Positions 36,479 through 45,114 of a stretch of 64,000 nt of DNA are shown piece by piece. This DNA comes from Sphingobacterium sp. UBA2700 (GTDB taxonomy: Bacteria; Bacteroidota; Bacteroidia; Sphingobacteriales; Sphingobacteriaceae), in assembly GCA_002354335.1 (NCBI GenBank), contig DELI01000008.1, positions 1,451 to 65,450 on the forward strand, read 5' to 3'. The number at the start of each line of letters is the position of its first letter. Positions within the stretch are counted from its first letter, which is position 1. The position numbers and the translations under genes are program-made. A model generated the notes under the pieces. The model ran no database searches and was not told the DNA's origin. It saw nothing but the letters and a program-made list of their open reading frames with translations.

Positions 36479-37393
36479 TTAATTTAAAGTCGGATTTGAG
36501 GATTTTTGTTTTGGAATATTCTTCCATACGATTATCATCAGGATAAAAACAACCCCCAACCACTTCATCCAGGAAACAGATTCGTGCAATACCAGATAAG
36601 ACATACATACCGCGACGGGTAGTTCTACGGCGCTTAATACAGCCCCCAATGAATAACCGACGCTAGGCATACCATAAGCAAAAAGCAAAGGTGGTATCAC
36701 TGTACCGAATAGCGCGAGCAGAAGTCCGTAGGGTAAAATTCCTAAAAAGGTTTCGCTCTGTAATAAACTGACCGGCTGCAGCGTAATTGCGATCAGTAGA
36801 AAAGCTCCGCTAATCATCAGCGCCGATTTATGGATCGGAGGGTAGTCATTTCCAACTCTGCCATTAACAATCATAAAGACCGAATAGGCGGTTGCGGCTA
36901 ATACGCCGTAGATTAAACCAGGAATGGAAAAGGAAGATAGGGGCTCCTCGATTAACCCTGTTGCGAAGACGGTACCGATCAATATGCAGACGATTCCGAT
37001 AACCTGCGTCCCGCTCGGCTTCACCTTGAAAAAGATGAATTCAATGAGTTGTCCTATCCATATATATTGCATCAGCAACACAATCGCCAAGGATGCAGGA
37101 ACTAACTGTACACATTTATAATATAAGATACTAACCGTGCCTGTACTGACCCCTGCCAAGATGATTTTCCACTTCGAAGATTTAGAAGGATATTTTTTCT
37201 GTGATTTATTTCTCCCTACCGCTCCCCACAATAGCCAAAGAATTAAGGCCCCTAAAAAGGCTTGTATGCCTGTGACTTCGCCTAAAGAGTAACCCTGCTC
37301 GTAAGCTTTCTTTACAAATGTGGAGAGAATTCCAAAGCTCGCAGCACCTAGAAAAACTGCAATTGCTCCCTGAGTTTTGTTCATATCCTGCAA
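36479..37393 (-). CDS. EamA/DMT-family transporter
   Basis: A 304-residue DMT-superfamily permease with ten predicted TM helices in two EamA repeats (GAIAVFLGAASFGILSTFVK near the start, GLIYGVLAATAYSVFMIVNG mid-way). The C-terminal tail is short and basic. The substrate is unknown. It is distinct from the DMT protein at 14221-15048. Its promoter region is the repeat-rich block shared with the divergent NlpC/P60 gene. Confidence 0.87.
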   Translation of the reverse strand: MQDMNKTQGAIAVFLGAASFGILSTFVKKAYEQGYSLGEVTGIQAFLGALILWLLWGAVGRNKSQKKYPSKSSKWKIILAGVSTGTVSILYYKCVQLVPASLAIVLLMQYIWIGQLIEFIFFKVKPSGTQVIGIVCILIGTVFATGLIEEPLSSFSIPGLIYGVLAATAYSVFMIVNGRVGNDYPPIHKSALMISGAFLLIAITLQPVSLLQSETFLGILPYGLLLALFGTVIPPLLFAYGMPSVGYSLGAVLSAVELPVAVCMSYLVLHESVSWMKWLGVVFILMIIVWKNIPKQKSSNPTLN

Positions 37394-37418
37394 AGTAAGG
37401 GAATATTTGGTTTAGAAA

Positions 37419-37486
37419 TAGTATTTAGTAGTTAGTACTTAGTGTTAGACCAGATCCTGTCAATCCTTGCATCCTTTCTTTCCTGG
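37419..37486. repeat. Half copy of heptamer element B
   Basis: Heptamers TAGTATT, TAGTAGT, TAGTACT, a six-base TAGTGT and TAGACCA are followed by an interior starting GATCCTGTCAATCCTT. This aligns closely with the interior of the 18262-18382 element. No right-hand inverted arm is present here. Confidence 0.7.
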
Positions 37487-37548
37487 GGCAAGACACAGGT
37501 GCTCAACCCCAAAACTTCAACACAAAAGCTACAACCCTTCTTCGGCTT

Positions 37549-37638
37549 AAAGCCCTTTCATAACCAATGTAAAACCCTTTCATAACCATGTCAAACCCGC
37601 TCCGAAAGGGTTCATCATTGGGACTGGAAGGGATCTGC
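37549..37638. repeat. Intergenic repeat family A, copy 3
   Basis: Consecutive 11-mers on the left: AAGCCCTTTCA, TAACCAATGTA, AAACCCTTTCA, TAACCATGTCA. A centre CCCGCTCCGAAAGGG follows, then right-hand units with GGG at intervals of 10-12 bp. The design is the same as the arrays at 3268 and 18184. Confidence 0.75.
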
Positions 37639-37781
37639 ATAAAAAGAGAGTTGTCGAAGCTTTCGTTAGCTTTACGCTAATATCTCACTTCTCAAATTTA
37701 ATATCTATTCCCAACAGATGTTGAAAAAAAATGATTTGAATATGAGTTGATTTTCAGATACTTTTGAATATGCGATTCGAT

Positions 37782-38369
37782 ATGAAAGTTAATTTTGCCG
37801 TACTGTTTTTATTATTAGGTGCTTTGCTGTTCAGTTCATGTGGTGCTAAGAAGAAGTCCGCCAGCGGGCCATTGGTCGGAGGGGGGCGCCCGAGTAAGAA
37901 TGCGCCGATCAGTGATGCGAGTGATGCTCGTGGGATGGAATACTCCAAGGATAAGTTGGAGAATTATGCTGCACTTTTAGGGGTCAAACAAAAAGAACTC
38001 GATAATAAAAGTCTGTATTACGTAATTGACGAGTGGATGGGTACACCACATCGAATGGGAGGCTTGGACAAGCGCGGTGTGGATTGCTCTGGGTTTGTAG
38101 GGATGTTGTATCGCAAAGCATATGGGAAGGATTTGCCACGCAGCTCACGCGATATGGCAGAGGTTATCAAGCGTAAATATGACAGGCAGCTAAAGGAGGG
38201 CGATTTGGTGTTTTTCTCTTTTGGCGGTCGCAATATAGACCATGTGGGAATCTATTTGCATAACGATAAGTTTGTGCATGTATCGACCAGAAAAGGCGTT
38301 ATCATCTCCAGTTTGAAGGACGCATGGTATTCGAAATATTTCACGCGTTGCGGCACACCAACGATTTAA
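37782..38369 (+). CDS. NlpC/P60 (C40) peptidase lipoprotein
   Basis: A 195-residue lipoprotein (lipobox LFSSCG) with a C-terminal NlpC/P60 domain, a cysteine peptidase that cuts peptide stems of peptidoglycan. The catalytic Cys102 lies in RGVDCSGFVGMLYRKAYG, the His in NIDHVGIYLHNDKFVHVS, and the segment LPRSSRDM is family-typical. The open frame reaches a TTG at 37764 and an ATG at 37770, but the ATG at 37782 (MKVNFAVLFLLLGALL) gives a clean lipoprotein signal and is preferred. It lies about 110 bp before a small membrane protein gene. Confidence 0.88.
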   Translation: MKVNFAVLFLLLGALLFSSCGAKKKSASGPLVGGGRPSKNAPISDASDARGMEYSKDKLENYAALLGVKQKELDNKSLYYVIDEWMGTPHRMGGLDKRGVDCSGFVGMLYRKAYGKDLPRSSRDMAEVIKRKYDRQLKEGDLVFFSFGGRNIDHVGIYLHNDKFVHVSTRKGVIISSLKDAWYSKYFTRCGTPTI

Positions 38370-38478
38370 TGGTAAGTCGATCTATTCGATTGCAAGTAAT
38401 GGAATTCTCATATTAGAAATAAAGGTCGCTTTAATGCCTGCAAATCTTTACTTTTGTCCAAATTTTTAAAGACTTGTC

Positions 38479-38979
38479 ATGCAAGATAGAACAAAACGAA
38501 TTTTTATTGCCCTTTGTATCATTATCCCATTCCTGATTTACTGTGTTTATTATTATGCAGGGATGATTAAGAATGCGCCCTACCGTTTTTCTGATTTTGA
38601 ATCGATAGAATTGGTTTATGGTTATCCTGATTCCATGTTAAATCAGTACAACTCTAAAACACATCAATATCAATATTTGACGAAACAAGGCGAGGTTGTT
38701 AAGGATACGCTGAAGCTGCGCGATGATGATTTTTTATACTTGCACCGGAAGGCAATGGAGCTGGGGTATTGGAATGTTGCAGATGATATGACTACGCCGC
38801 AAGACAAAAGAACGACCGGAGCGCGCGTTCCACGTTATAAATTGACCTTCAATTACAAAGAGAAATCTAAGTCAGTGACGCTAGATGCGGATTATGAAGG
38901 CGTGCAGAAGATGAAAGACGCTGCCAAGACTACCATTGATGAGGTTTTAAACATGATTGCGACAGCAAAGGCTAGATAA
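38479..38979 (+). CDS. Single-pass membrane protein of unknown function
   Basis: A 166-residue protein not recognised. One TM helix (about residues 8-27) follows a basic N-terminus, and the remaining ~135 residues should be outside the cytoplasm, with a mixed alpha/beta look (SFDFESIELVYGYPDS-like and YKLTFNYKEKSKSVTLDAD segments). No enzymatic motif or cysteine pair is visible outside the TM. A TACTTTTG -7-like box lies at 38449-38456, so it probably has its own promoter even though it follows the NlpC/P60 gene on the same strand. It is followed by a terminator at 39102-39130. Confidence 0.7.
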   Translation: MQDRTKRIFIALCIIIPFLIYCVYYYAGMIKNAPYRFSDFESIELVYGYPDSMLNQYNSKTHQYQYLTKQGEVVKDTLKLRDDDFLYLHRKAMELGYWNVADDMTTPQDKRTTGARVPRYKLTFNYKEKSKSVTLDADYEGVQKMKDAAKTTIDEVLNMIATAKAR

Positions 38980-39101
38980 TAAGCGAAACTTTATTATTTA
39001 ATTTTCGCTTAACTATAACTTTACAACATAGCGATACCTTTGAGTCAAGTAATTTGTTTCAATAAATTGTTTGGTGATTTAAAGGTTATTAGGTAAACAA
39101 G

Positions 39102-39130
39102 AAAGAGGTCGACCCCCCATCGGCCTCTTT
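39102..39130 (+). terminator. Rho-independent terminator
   Basis: An 11-bp stem AAAGAGGTCGA/TCGGCCTCTTT (one G-T wobble), a C-rich 7-nt loop, then TATTTTTT. It closes the 38479-38979 transcript. Confidence 0.75.
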
Positions 39131-39254
39131 TATTTTTTCTCTTCCACTGTTTTTAGATTTTCCTCTCTCTAAATTTACTTATTACATTTCTCAATAATTT
39201 TTCTTACTAAAACCCATTAGGAAAAAGAATTGCCGTGTTTCAATAATTTTAGCG

Positions 39255-39284
39255 TTGTATGTTTAGAATATTTCCATAACTTTC
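39255..39284 (+). promoter_or_regulatory. Promoter of the aquaporin gene
   Basis: -33 TTG at 39255-39257, a 19-bp spacer and -7 TAACTTTC at 39277-39284 (one mismatch to TAnnTTTG). The ATG follows 17 bp later. Confidence 0.45.
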
Positions 39285-39300
39285 CTTTAAAAATTAAATT

Positions 39301-40025
39301 ATGGAAACAAAAATCTCTTCGAAATTCATTGCTGAGCTGATTGGGACTTTCGGTTTAGTATTATTTGGATGTGGTGCCGCAGCGATTGCTGGTGGCGACA
39401 CGCTGGCACAAACATCTGGGTTAGGCTTATTGGGGATCTCGTTAGCTTTCGGGTTCTCGGTTGTTGTTTTTGCGTATGCGATTGGTGGTATTTCTGGCTG
39501 CCATATTAATCCAGCCGTAACAATCGGGGTGCTGGTATCCGGCCGCATGTCATTCAAAGACGCAATTGTTTACATTATCGCACAATTAATAGGAGCGTTA
39601 ATTGGAGCCTTTGTATTAAAGACTGTTCTTTCCGGACAACTTGCAGGTTTTACTGCTGGCGAATGGGCCTTTGGATCAAACGGATGGGGTAAAGGATATC
39701 AGAATGAATACAATATGACCGCTGCATTTATCACAGAGACTGTATTGACCGCTGTATTCCTATTTGTTATTTTGGCGACCACCTCAAAAGTGGGTAATGG
39801 AACAATGGCTGGTCTAGCGATTGGTTTCACATTAGTTTTAATCCACCTTTTCGCAATTCCAATCACCGGAACATCGGTAAATCCTGCGCGTAGCTTTGGT
39901 CCAGCATGTTGGCTGGGGGGCAAGCGCTATCGCAACTCTGGTTGTTTTTTGCCGCTCCAATCTTAGGAGCAATTATTGGTGCTATGCTTTGGAAAGTTAC
40001 TTACGCGGAACCTAAAGAAGCATAA
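39301..40025 (+). pseudogene. Aquaporin (MIP family), frameshifted at a G6 tract
   Basis: A water/glycerol channel with both pore motifs intact (HINPAVT near residue 70 and SVNPARS near 196). Just after the second NPA the frame breaks in a run of six G (39915-39920). The current frame ends at 39966 after 221 residues with an unrelated tail. The next frame continues the expected last TM helix (QALSQLWLFFAAPILGAI) to a stop at 40023-40025. Seven Gs would give an intact 241-residue AqpZ-like protein. The poly-G position makes sequencing error or slipped-strand switching plausible, as well as real loss. Confidence 0.88.
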
Positions 40026-40056
40026 TTTCGAATTCTTAAAAAATTAACAATAATGC

Positions 40057-40078
40057 GAAGCCTCCAGATGGGGGCTTC
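40057..40078 (+). terminator. Terminator after the aquaporin gene
   Basis: Stem GAAGCCTCC/GGGGGCTTC with one mismatch and an AGAT loop, followed by TTCTGTTATT. Moderate strength. Confidence 0.6.
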
Positions 40079-40185
40079 TTCTGTTATTTCTCGCTTGCAA
40101 GGTCTATGCTGTAGGCAAGCTTCAGGTTCCTAAGTCCTTCAAGGTCTTGCACCTGTTTTTTGTGCTTATTCTAGTTTGGATCTTG

Positions 40186-40216
40186 TTGTTCATCACCTCA
40201 AAAATGATTATCTTCG
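40186..40216 (+). promoter_or_regulatory. Promoter of dnaX
   Basis: -33 TTG (40186-40188), 20-bp spacer, -7 TATCTTCG (40209-40216). The ATG at 40220 follows almost at once, so the mRNA leader would be very short. Confidence 0.45.
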
Positions 40217-40219
40217 CAC

Positions 40220-42052
40220 ATGGATAATTTTATTGTTTCTGCACGAAAATACAGGCCGGTTACTTTCGACTCGGTAGTAGGTCAGCAACACATTACCGGA
40301 ACTCTTAAAAATGCTATTCGCAACAATCAATTAGCGCAGGCATTTTTGTTTTGTGGACCGCGTGGTGTGGGTAAAACGACTTGCGCGCGTATTTTGGCAA
40401 AAACAATAAATTGTGAACAGATTACAGCAGAGAACGAAGCCTGTGGCGAATGTGATAGTTGCAAATCCTTTCAGAATGGCAATTCCTTTAGTATTCACGA
40501 ACTGGATGCGGCCTCGAACAACTCGGTAGATGATATACGATCGTTAATTGATCAAGTTCGTATCCCACCTCAGACTGGTAAGTATAAAATCTATATCATC
40601 GATGAGGTGCACATGCTATCGCAACAAGCTTTCAATGCATTCTTAAAGACGCTAGAAGAACCACCATCCTATGCTATATTTATTTTAGCAACGACCGAGA
40701 AACACAAGATTCTTCCTACCATTCTATCGCGTTGTCAAATCTTCGACTTCAATAGAATTAAGGTGGAGGATATGGCGAACCATTTAGCTTCCATCGCTGC
40801 GAAAGAGGGGATAAGTTTCGAGCCAGACGGTCTGCATGTGATTGCCCAAAAAGCCGATGGTGGATTGCGTGATGCCTTATCTATGTTCGACCAAATTGTA
40901 AGTTTCTCGAACAAGCAATTGACTTATAAAGCGGTTATCGATAACCTCAATATCCTTGACTACGATTATTACTTCCAATTGCTGGATGCAATTTATAAGC
41001 AGGATGCAGCAAATGCTCTATTAGTATTTGATTCCATTTTGAATAAGGGTTTCGATGGCGGACATTTTATATCCGGTCTATCGAGCCATATCAGAAATTT
41101 ACTTGTGACCAAGGATCCCTCAACATTAAAGTTGTTAGAGGTTAGCGAGAATGTGAAAAAACGCTACTTGGAGCAGGCGCAGCAATTGTCTAGCGGACTA
41201 CTCTTATCCGCATTAAATATTGCGAACCAATGCGAGGTAAACTACCGTACCAGCAAGAATCAACGCTTGCAGGTAGAACTGGCCTTGCTGAAGATGTGCC
41301 ATATTGCGAGTGCTATCGCACTAGCCCAAAACGGTATACCAGCGCAAGCTGAAGTAAAAAAAAAACTCCCTGAGTCTGGGATAGCTGCGGCGCCGAAAAC
41401 AGCGTCGCCTGCCAATAACTCCAGTCAGTTTACCAGTCCTGTTGCCAAACAAATCGAAAACTCTACTACAACAACAGCGACACCGAATACAGTTCCTGCT
41501 AAGGCAGCAGTTACTAGTCCGGTAGTAGATGCAGCAAAAACAAAAGCAAACGAGACGGCTGCCAAGCCAGCGTTCAAGGGCTGGGGGAACTTCAAACCTG
41601 CGAATTCTCTACCGAACCTGAATACCATTTTTGACGAAAAGAAAACGAGTGATTCGGAAGGTCCGGAATTGGTTGAAGGTTCTGAATACTTAGAAGTTAC
41701 CCAGAATGCTTTTCTTTCCAAGTGGAATATCTTCGCCGAGAAATTAAAGGCTGATAACAAGATTACCCTATTTACGATCATGACGGCCAGTACGCCTACT
41801 TTGAATGGCGTAACGATCGAGGTGGAAGTTGAAAATGCTGTGCAATCAGATCAACTGAAATTAGGTAAGATCGATATATTAAACTTTCTTCGGGTGGAGC
41901 TTCGTAACTTTGCCTTAGACTTGAATGTCTCGATGGTCGAGAAAACGAAAGATCGAAAGCCCTACACTGCGCAGGAGAAATATCAGGCGATGGTTGCCAA
42001 GAACCCACTGCTGGAAGAATTGCGAAAAACCTTTGATTTAGGACTAAGTTAA
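40220..42052 (+). CDS. dnaX: DNA polymerase III subunit gamma/tau
   Basis: A 610-residue clamp-loader ATPase. Motifs are Walker A CGPRGVGKTT (about 45-54), a four-Cys zinc module (CEQITAENEACGECDSC), Walker B IYIIDEVHML and the sensor segment ILATTEKHKILPTILSRCQ. Residues ~380-480 are a low-complexity Ala/Thr/Pro linker. The last ~120 residues form a C-terminal domain ending in KNPLLEELRKTFDLGLS. The linker contains GPELVEGSE (DNA 41657-41686), which matches the peptide encoded by a widespread REP-type repeat. No obvious programmed-frameshift site was found to yield a separate gamma form. Confidence 0.95.
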   Translation: MDNFIVSARKYRPVTFDSVVGQQHITGTLKNAIRNNQLAQAFLFCGPRGVGKTTCARILAKTINCEQITAENEACGECDSCKSFQNGNSFSIHELDAASNNSVDDIRSLIDQVRIPPQTGKYKIYIIDEVHMLSQQAFNAFLKTLEEPPSYAIFILATTEKHKILPTILSRCQIFDFNRIKVEDMANHLASIAAKEGISFEPDGLHVIAQKADGGLRDALSMFDQIVSFSNKQLTYKAVIDNLNILDYDYYFQLLDAIYKQDAANALLVFDSILNKGFDGGHFISGLSSHIRNLLVTKDPSTLKLLEVSENVKKRYLEQAQQLSSGLLLSALNIANQCEVNYRTSKNQRLQVELALLKMCHIASAIALAQNGIPAQAEVKKKLPESGIAAAPKTASPANNSSQFTSPVAKQIENSTTTTATPNTVPAKAAVTSPVVDAAKTKANETAAKPAFKGWGNFKPANSLPNLNTIFDEKKTSDSEGPELVEGSEYLEVTQNAFLSKWNIFAEKLKADNKITLFTIMTASTPTLNGVTIEVEVENAVQSDQLKLGKIDILNFLRVELRNFALDLNVSMVEKTKDRKPYTAQEKYQAMVAKNPLLEELRKTFDLGLS

Positions 42053-42131
42053 TCGATATCTTTTCTACTTTTGTACTTTCCTAACTTATCAACGTATAAG
42101 CTAGGTTTCTATATTTTAAATAATTCAGCAC

Positions 42132-42908
42132 ATGCAACAATTTCAACGCAGGGAAAGACCCGAAAAGAGAGAGACTAACCAAATGGTATTCGGTATTCGT
42201 GCCGTTATGGAAGCTATCGATAGTGGACGAGAAATCGAATCCTTGTTTGTTCAACGTGGTTTATCCGGTACTTTGTTTGCAGAATTTAAGGCGCTGATCA
42301 AAGAGCATCAAATTGCTTATCAACAGGTTCCTATTGAAAAATTGAACCGTATTACAAAAAAGAACCACCAGGGGATCATCGCTGTGATCTCTCCAATCAT
42401 TTATCAGAATATTGAGGATTTACTTCCAGTCATTTATGAAAAAGGGGAGACGCCATTGTTGTTGATGTTAGATGGTGTTACCGATGTTCGGAATATGGGG
42501 GCTATCGCTCGTACAGCAGAATGTGCCGGTGTACACGCGATCATTGTCCCGAAAAAAGGTTCAGCGGAAATCAATCCCGATGCTATCAAAACCTCGGCAG
42601 GAGCGTTGTTTAAGATCCCTGTTTGTCGTCAAGATTCATTAAGCAAGACGGCTAAATTTTTGATTGATTCTGGCGTTCAACTTGTTGTCAGTACAGAGAA
42701 GACGAAAGAATCGATCTATGATGTAGATTATACAGGTCCTTCCTGTGTTATCATGGGGGCTGAAGATGTTGGTGTGTCGGATGATCTTATCCGTATCTCC
42801 GATAAATTGGCTAAGATACCGATGTTCGGTGAGATTGGTTCGTTGAATGTATCCGTATCGGCTGCGGTGGTTATCTACGAGGCAATTCGCCAACGTAATA
42901 TTGATTAA
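42132..42908 (+). CDS. rlmB: 23S rRNA (guanosine-2'-O)-methyltransferase RlmB (TrmH/SpoU family)
   Basis: A 258-residue SpoU-family 2'-O-methyltransferase. The N-terminal substrate-binding domain begins at VFGIRAVMEAID. The knotted SPOUT domain has the three motifs: DGVTDVRNMGAIARTAECAGV, CVIMGAEDVGVSDDLI and IPMFGEIGSLNVSVSAAVVIYEA. RlmB methylates G2251 in E. coli 23S rRNA; the family-level call is firm, the exact target is inferred. It is followed 2 bp later by the HPP-family gene. Confidence 0.92.
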   Translation: MQQFQRRERPEKRETNQMVFGIRAVMEAIDSGREIESLFVQRGLSGTLFAEFKALIKEHQIAYQQVPIEKLNRITKKNHQGIIAVISPIIYQNIEDLLPVIYEKGETPLLLMLDGVTDVRNMGAIARTAECAGVHAIIVPKKGSAEINPDAIKTSAGALFKIPVCRQDSLSKTAKFLIDSGVQLVVSTEKTKESIYDVDYTGPSCVIMGAEDVGVSDDLIRISDKLAKIPMFGEIGSLNVSVSAAVVIYEAIRQRNID

Positions 42909-42910
42909 CC

Positions 42911-43528
42911 TTGGTTAAAAAAATCAAAAGATCGTTCAATCGTCATTATCGGGTCTACCGTTATGTTATGTATAAGGAGACTCTGGTGGATGTGCGAGAG
43001 CATTTCTGGTCTTTTGTTGGGGCGTTTATTGGCATTGGCATCATTGCCTATCTGCAGTCCTTGCAACTTCCTGCGCTAGAAAATATTTTTCTGATAGGTT
43101 CTTTTGGTGCTTCGGCGGTTCTGGTCTACGGTGCTATTCAAAGTCCTTTAGCACAGCCAAGAAACTTAATTGGAGGACATGTAGTCTCCGCATTGGTAGG
43201 CGTGACGGTCGGGAAGTTGCTTCCCGATGTGATTTGGCTAACCGCACCATTAGCTGTTGCTTTCTCCATTGTTTTTATGCAGATAACCAAAACGCTGCAC
43301 CCTCCGGGAGGAGCTACCGCATTGATTGCCGTTAGCTCAGGAACAAAGATCGCTAGCATGGGCTATATGTATGTGTTGTCGCCCGTGTTCAGCGGCGCCA
43401 TGATCTTATTCTTAGTGGCCCTTCTGTTTAACAACGTCACCAAGAAGCGACACTATCCAGTTAAAGCCTCTAGATTACGTAAATCCCGACGCATTCAATT
43501 AAGCAAGAGATTTAAAGGGAATCCTTAA
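42911..43528 (+). CDS. HPP-family integral membrane protein
   Basis: A 205-residue membrane protein with about five TM helices and the family's His-Pro-Pro motif in TKTLHPPGGATALIA. HPP proteins have been linked to nitrite transport into plastids in plants; the bacterial role is uncertain. The frame opens with TTG at 42911, 2 bp after rlmB, which suggests coupled translation; an ATG at 42968 is the alternative. A basic C-terminal tail (SRLRKSRRIQLSKRF) should be cytoplasmic. Confidence 0.82.
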   Translation: MVKKIKRSFNRHYRVYRYVMYKETLVDVREHFWSFVGAFIGIGIIAYLQSLQLPALENIFLIGSFGASAVLVYGAIQSPLAQPRNLIGGHVVSALVGVTVGKLLPDVIWLTAPLAVAFSIVFMQITKTLHPPGGATALIAVSSGTKIASMGYMYVLSPVFSGAMILFLVALLFNNVTKKRHYPVKASRLRKSRRIQLSKRFKGNP

Positions 43529-43570
43529 TTCCGAAAAGACAGTATCAGGAGATTTTATTGCTAGACAAAA

Positions 43571-43601
43571 AAGCTGTACCTAGTTTCCTAAATACAGCCC
43601 T
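43571..43601 (-). terminator. Terminator of the amino acid permease gene
   Basis: Read on the minus strand: GGGCTGTA ... TACAGC, then TTTTTT. The stem is 6 bp with a large A/T-rich loop. It lies between two convergent genes. Confidence 0.5.
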
Positions 43602-43623
43602 TTATTATTATACTTGAGATTTA

Positions 43624-45114
43624 TTATTCTATATTTTTGTTGCCGTTGGCTTCTTTTTCTTTTCTCAGTACAGAATTTCTGTATCCATAAGCAAAGTAAA
43701 ATGCTACACCAATTGCCATCCAGATTCCTAGACGCTCCCAGCTTTCAATAGGAAGTCCAGCCATCATCAATACACATACTAAAATTCCTAAGATCGGAAC
43801 CAGCGGTACCAATGGTGTTTTGAATGGACGTTCAATTTCCGGATTCGTTTTTCTTAACACCAAAATACCAATACATACCAGTGTAAATGCAAATAACGTC
43901 CCGATACTTACCATATGGCCTAAATCGGATACCGGAACAAAACCAGCGAATATACTTACGAAAACCATAAAGACTGCATTTGTTTTCCAAGGTGTTTGGC
44001 GTTTTGAAAGATCAGAAAAGAACTTCGGTAATAGACCATCTTTACTCATCGAATAGAATACGCGGCTTTGACCTAATAGCATCACAAGGATAACCGATGT
44101 GTATCCGGCAATAATCGTCACGATCATCGCAGTATTCAAGAAGTGGTATCCTGTTTTAGCGAATGCAGTCGCAACGGGTTTAGCATCACCACTGAAAGCC
44201 GTATAAGGTGCTAAGCCGGTCATCACGTAGGAGAAAAGCACGTATAAAATGGTGCAAATCACCAATGAACCAATGATTCCGATTGGCATATCTTTCTTTG
44301 GATTTTTAGCTTCTTGTGCTGCTGTACTAACCGCGTCAAAACCGATGAATGCAAAGAAAACTACACCTGCAGCCTGTAAAACGCCTGTCCAGCCGTAATG
44401 TCCTCTATAGTCGGATCCCCAGAAATCCCAAAAACTCATAGTGCCTTGTTTTACCATATCTTCCCCTTCATTTGCAGGGATAAATGGTGTATGATTAGAA
44501 GGGTCAATAAATTGCCAGCCTAATACAATAAATAAAATAACAACGCCTACTTTTAAAATAACCAGAATATTGTTAACCGCAGATGATTCTTGCGTTCCTC
44601 GCATCAATAGGAGTGATAGTAAACAGACAATAACAATAGCTGGAAGGTTGATCATTCCGCCCTCGAAAGGACCTGCAAGCAAGTCAGGGGGGATATGTAT
44701 GCCTACCATGAGTAAGAGCTCATTAAAATATTGTGACCAGCTAACTGCGACGGTTGCGGCAGCTAATGCATACTCCAGCACCAGATCCCATCCGATAATC
44801 CAAGCCATAAACTCGCCCATAGTTGCATAGGAATAGGTATAGGCACTCCCCGCTACAGGAATCATGGATGCAAACTCAGCGTAGCATAAACCGGCGAAAG
44901 CACAGCCAACGGCTGCGATAATGAAAGAAAGCATAACGGCAGGGCCCGCATGATCGGCAGCAGCAATACCCGTTAAAGAAAAAAGTCCCGCTCCGATGAT
45001 TGCGCCAATGCCTAAGGCGATCAATCCCGTGCTGGACAAGGTTCTCTTTAATGTTCCTTCACCGCTCTGTTCTGCTTCGGAAATTAATTTCGAAATTGAT
45101 TTTTTATACCACAT
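43624..45114 (-). CDS. APC-superfamily amino acid permease
   Basis: A 496-residue transporter with about 12-14 TM helices. The APC signature GLIALGIGAIIGAGLFSLTGIAA (about residues 29-51) forms the substrate-binding unwound TM1. FFAFIGFDAVSTAAQEAKNPKKDMPIGI is typical of the cationic amino acid transporter (CAT/YfnA) subgroup. It would take up an amino acid by proton symport or exchange; the substrate is not assignable. It has a ~480-bp upstream region shared with the divergent helicase. Confidence 0.88.
   Translation of the reverse strand: MWYKKSISKLISEAEQSGEGTLKRTLSSTGLIALGIGAIIGAGLFSLTGIAAADHAGPAVMLSFIIAAVGCAFAGLCYAEFASMIPVAGSAYTYSYATMGEFMAWIIGWDLVLEYALAAATVAVSWSQYFNELLLMVGIHIPPDLLAGPFEGGMINLPAIVIVCLLSLLLMRGTQESSAVNNILVILKVGVVILFIVLGWQFIDPSNHTPFIPANEGEDMVKQGTMSFWDFWGSDYRGHYGWTGVLQAAGVVFFAFIGFDAVSTAAQEAKNPKKDMPIGIIGSLVICTILYVLFSYVMTGLAPYTAFSGDAKPVATAFAKTGYHFLNTAMIVTIIAGYTSVILVMLLGQSRVFYSMSKDGLLPKFFSDLSKRQTPWKTNAVFMVFVSIFAGFVPVSDLGHMVSIGTLFAFTLVCIGILVLRKTNPEIERPFKTPLVPLVPILGILVCVLMMAGLPIESWERLGIWMAIGVAFYFAYGYRNSVLRKEKEANGNKNIE

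Larger units (their letters stand above)
37394..37781. other. Repeat-rich divergent intergenic region
   Basis: About 390 bp between the eamA and NlpC/P60 genes, with no open frame of note. It contains the half copy of element B (37419-37486) and the 11-mer array A3 (37549-37638). The remainder up to the ATG is AT-rich. Confidence 0.65.
38980..39300. other. Intergenic region before the aquaporin
   Basis: About 320 bp of AT-rich DNA holding a terminator (39102-39130) and the aquaporin promoter (39255-39284). Nothing else was seen. Confidence 0.6.

Noticed and set aside
40220..42052. Programmed frameshift in dnaX
   Set aside because: The A9 run near 41349-41357 (in CTGAAGTAAAAAAAAACTCC) is slippery and could produce a shorter product, but it lies in the linker without a visible stimulating stem, so there is not enough to claim a gamma-producing frameshift.
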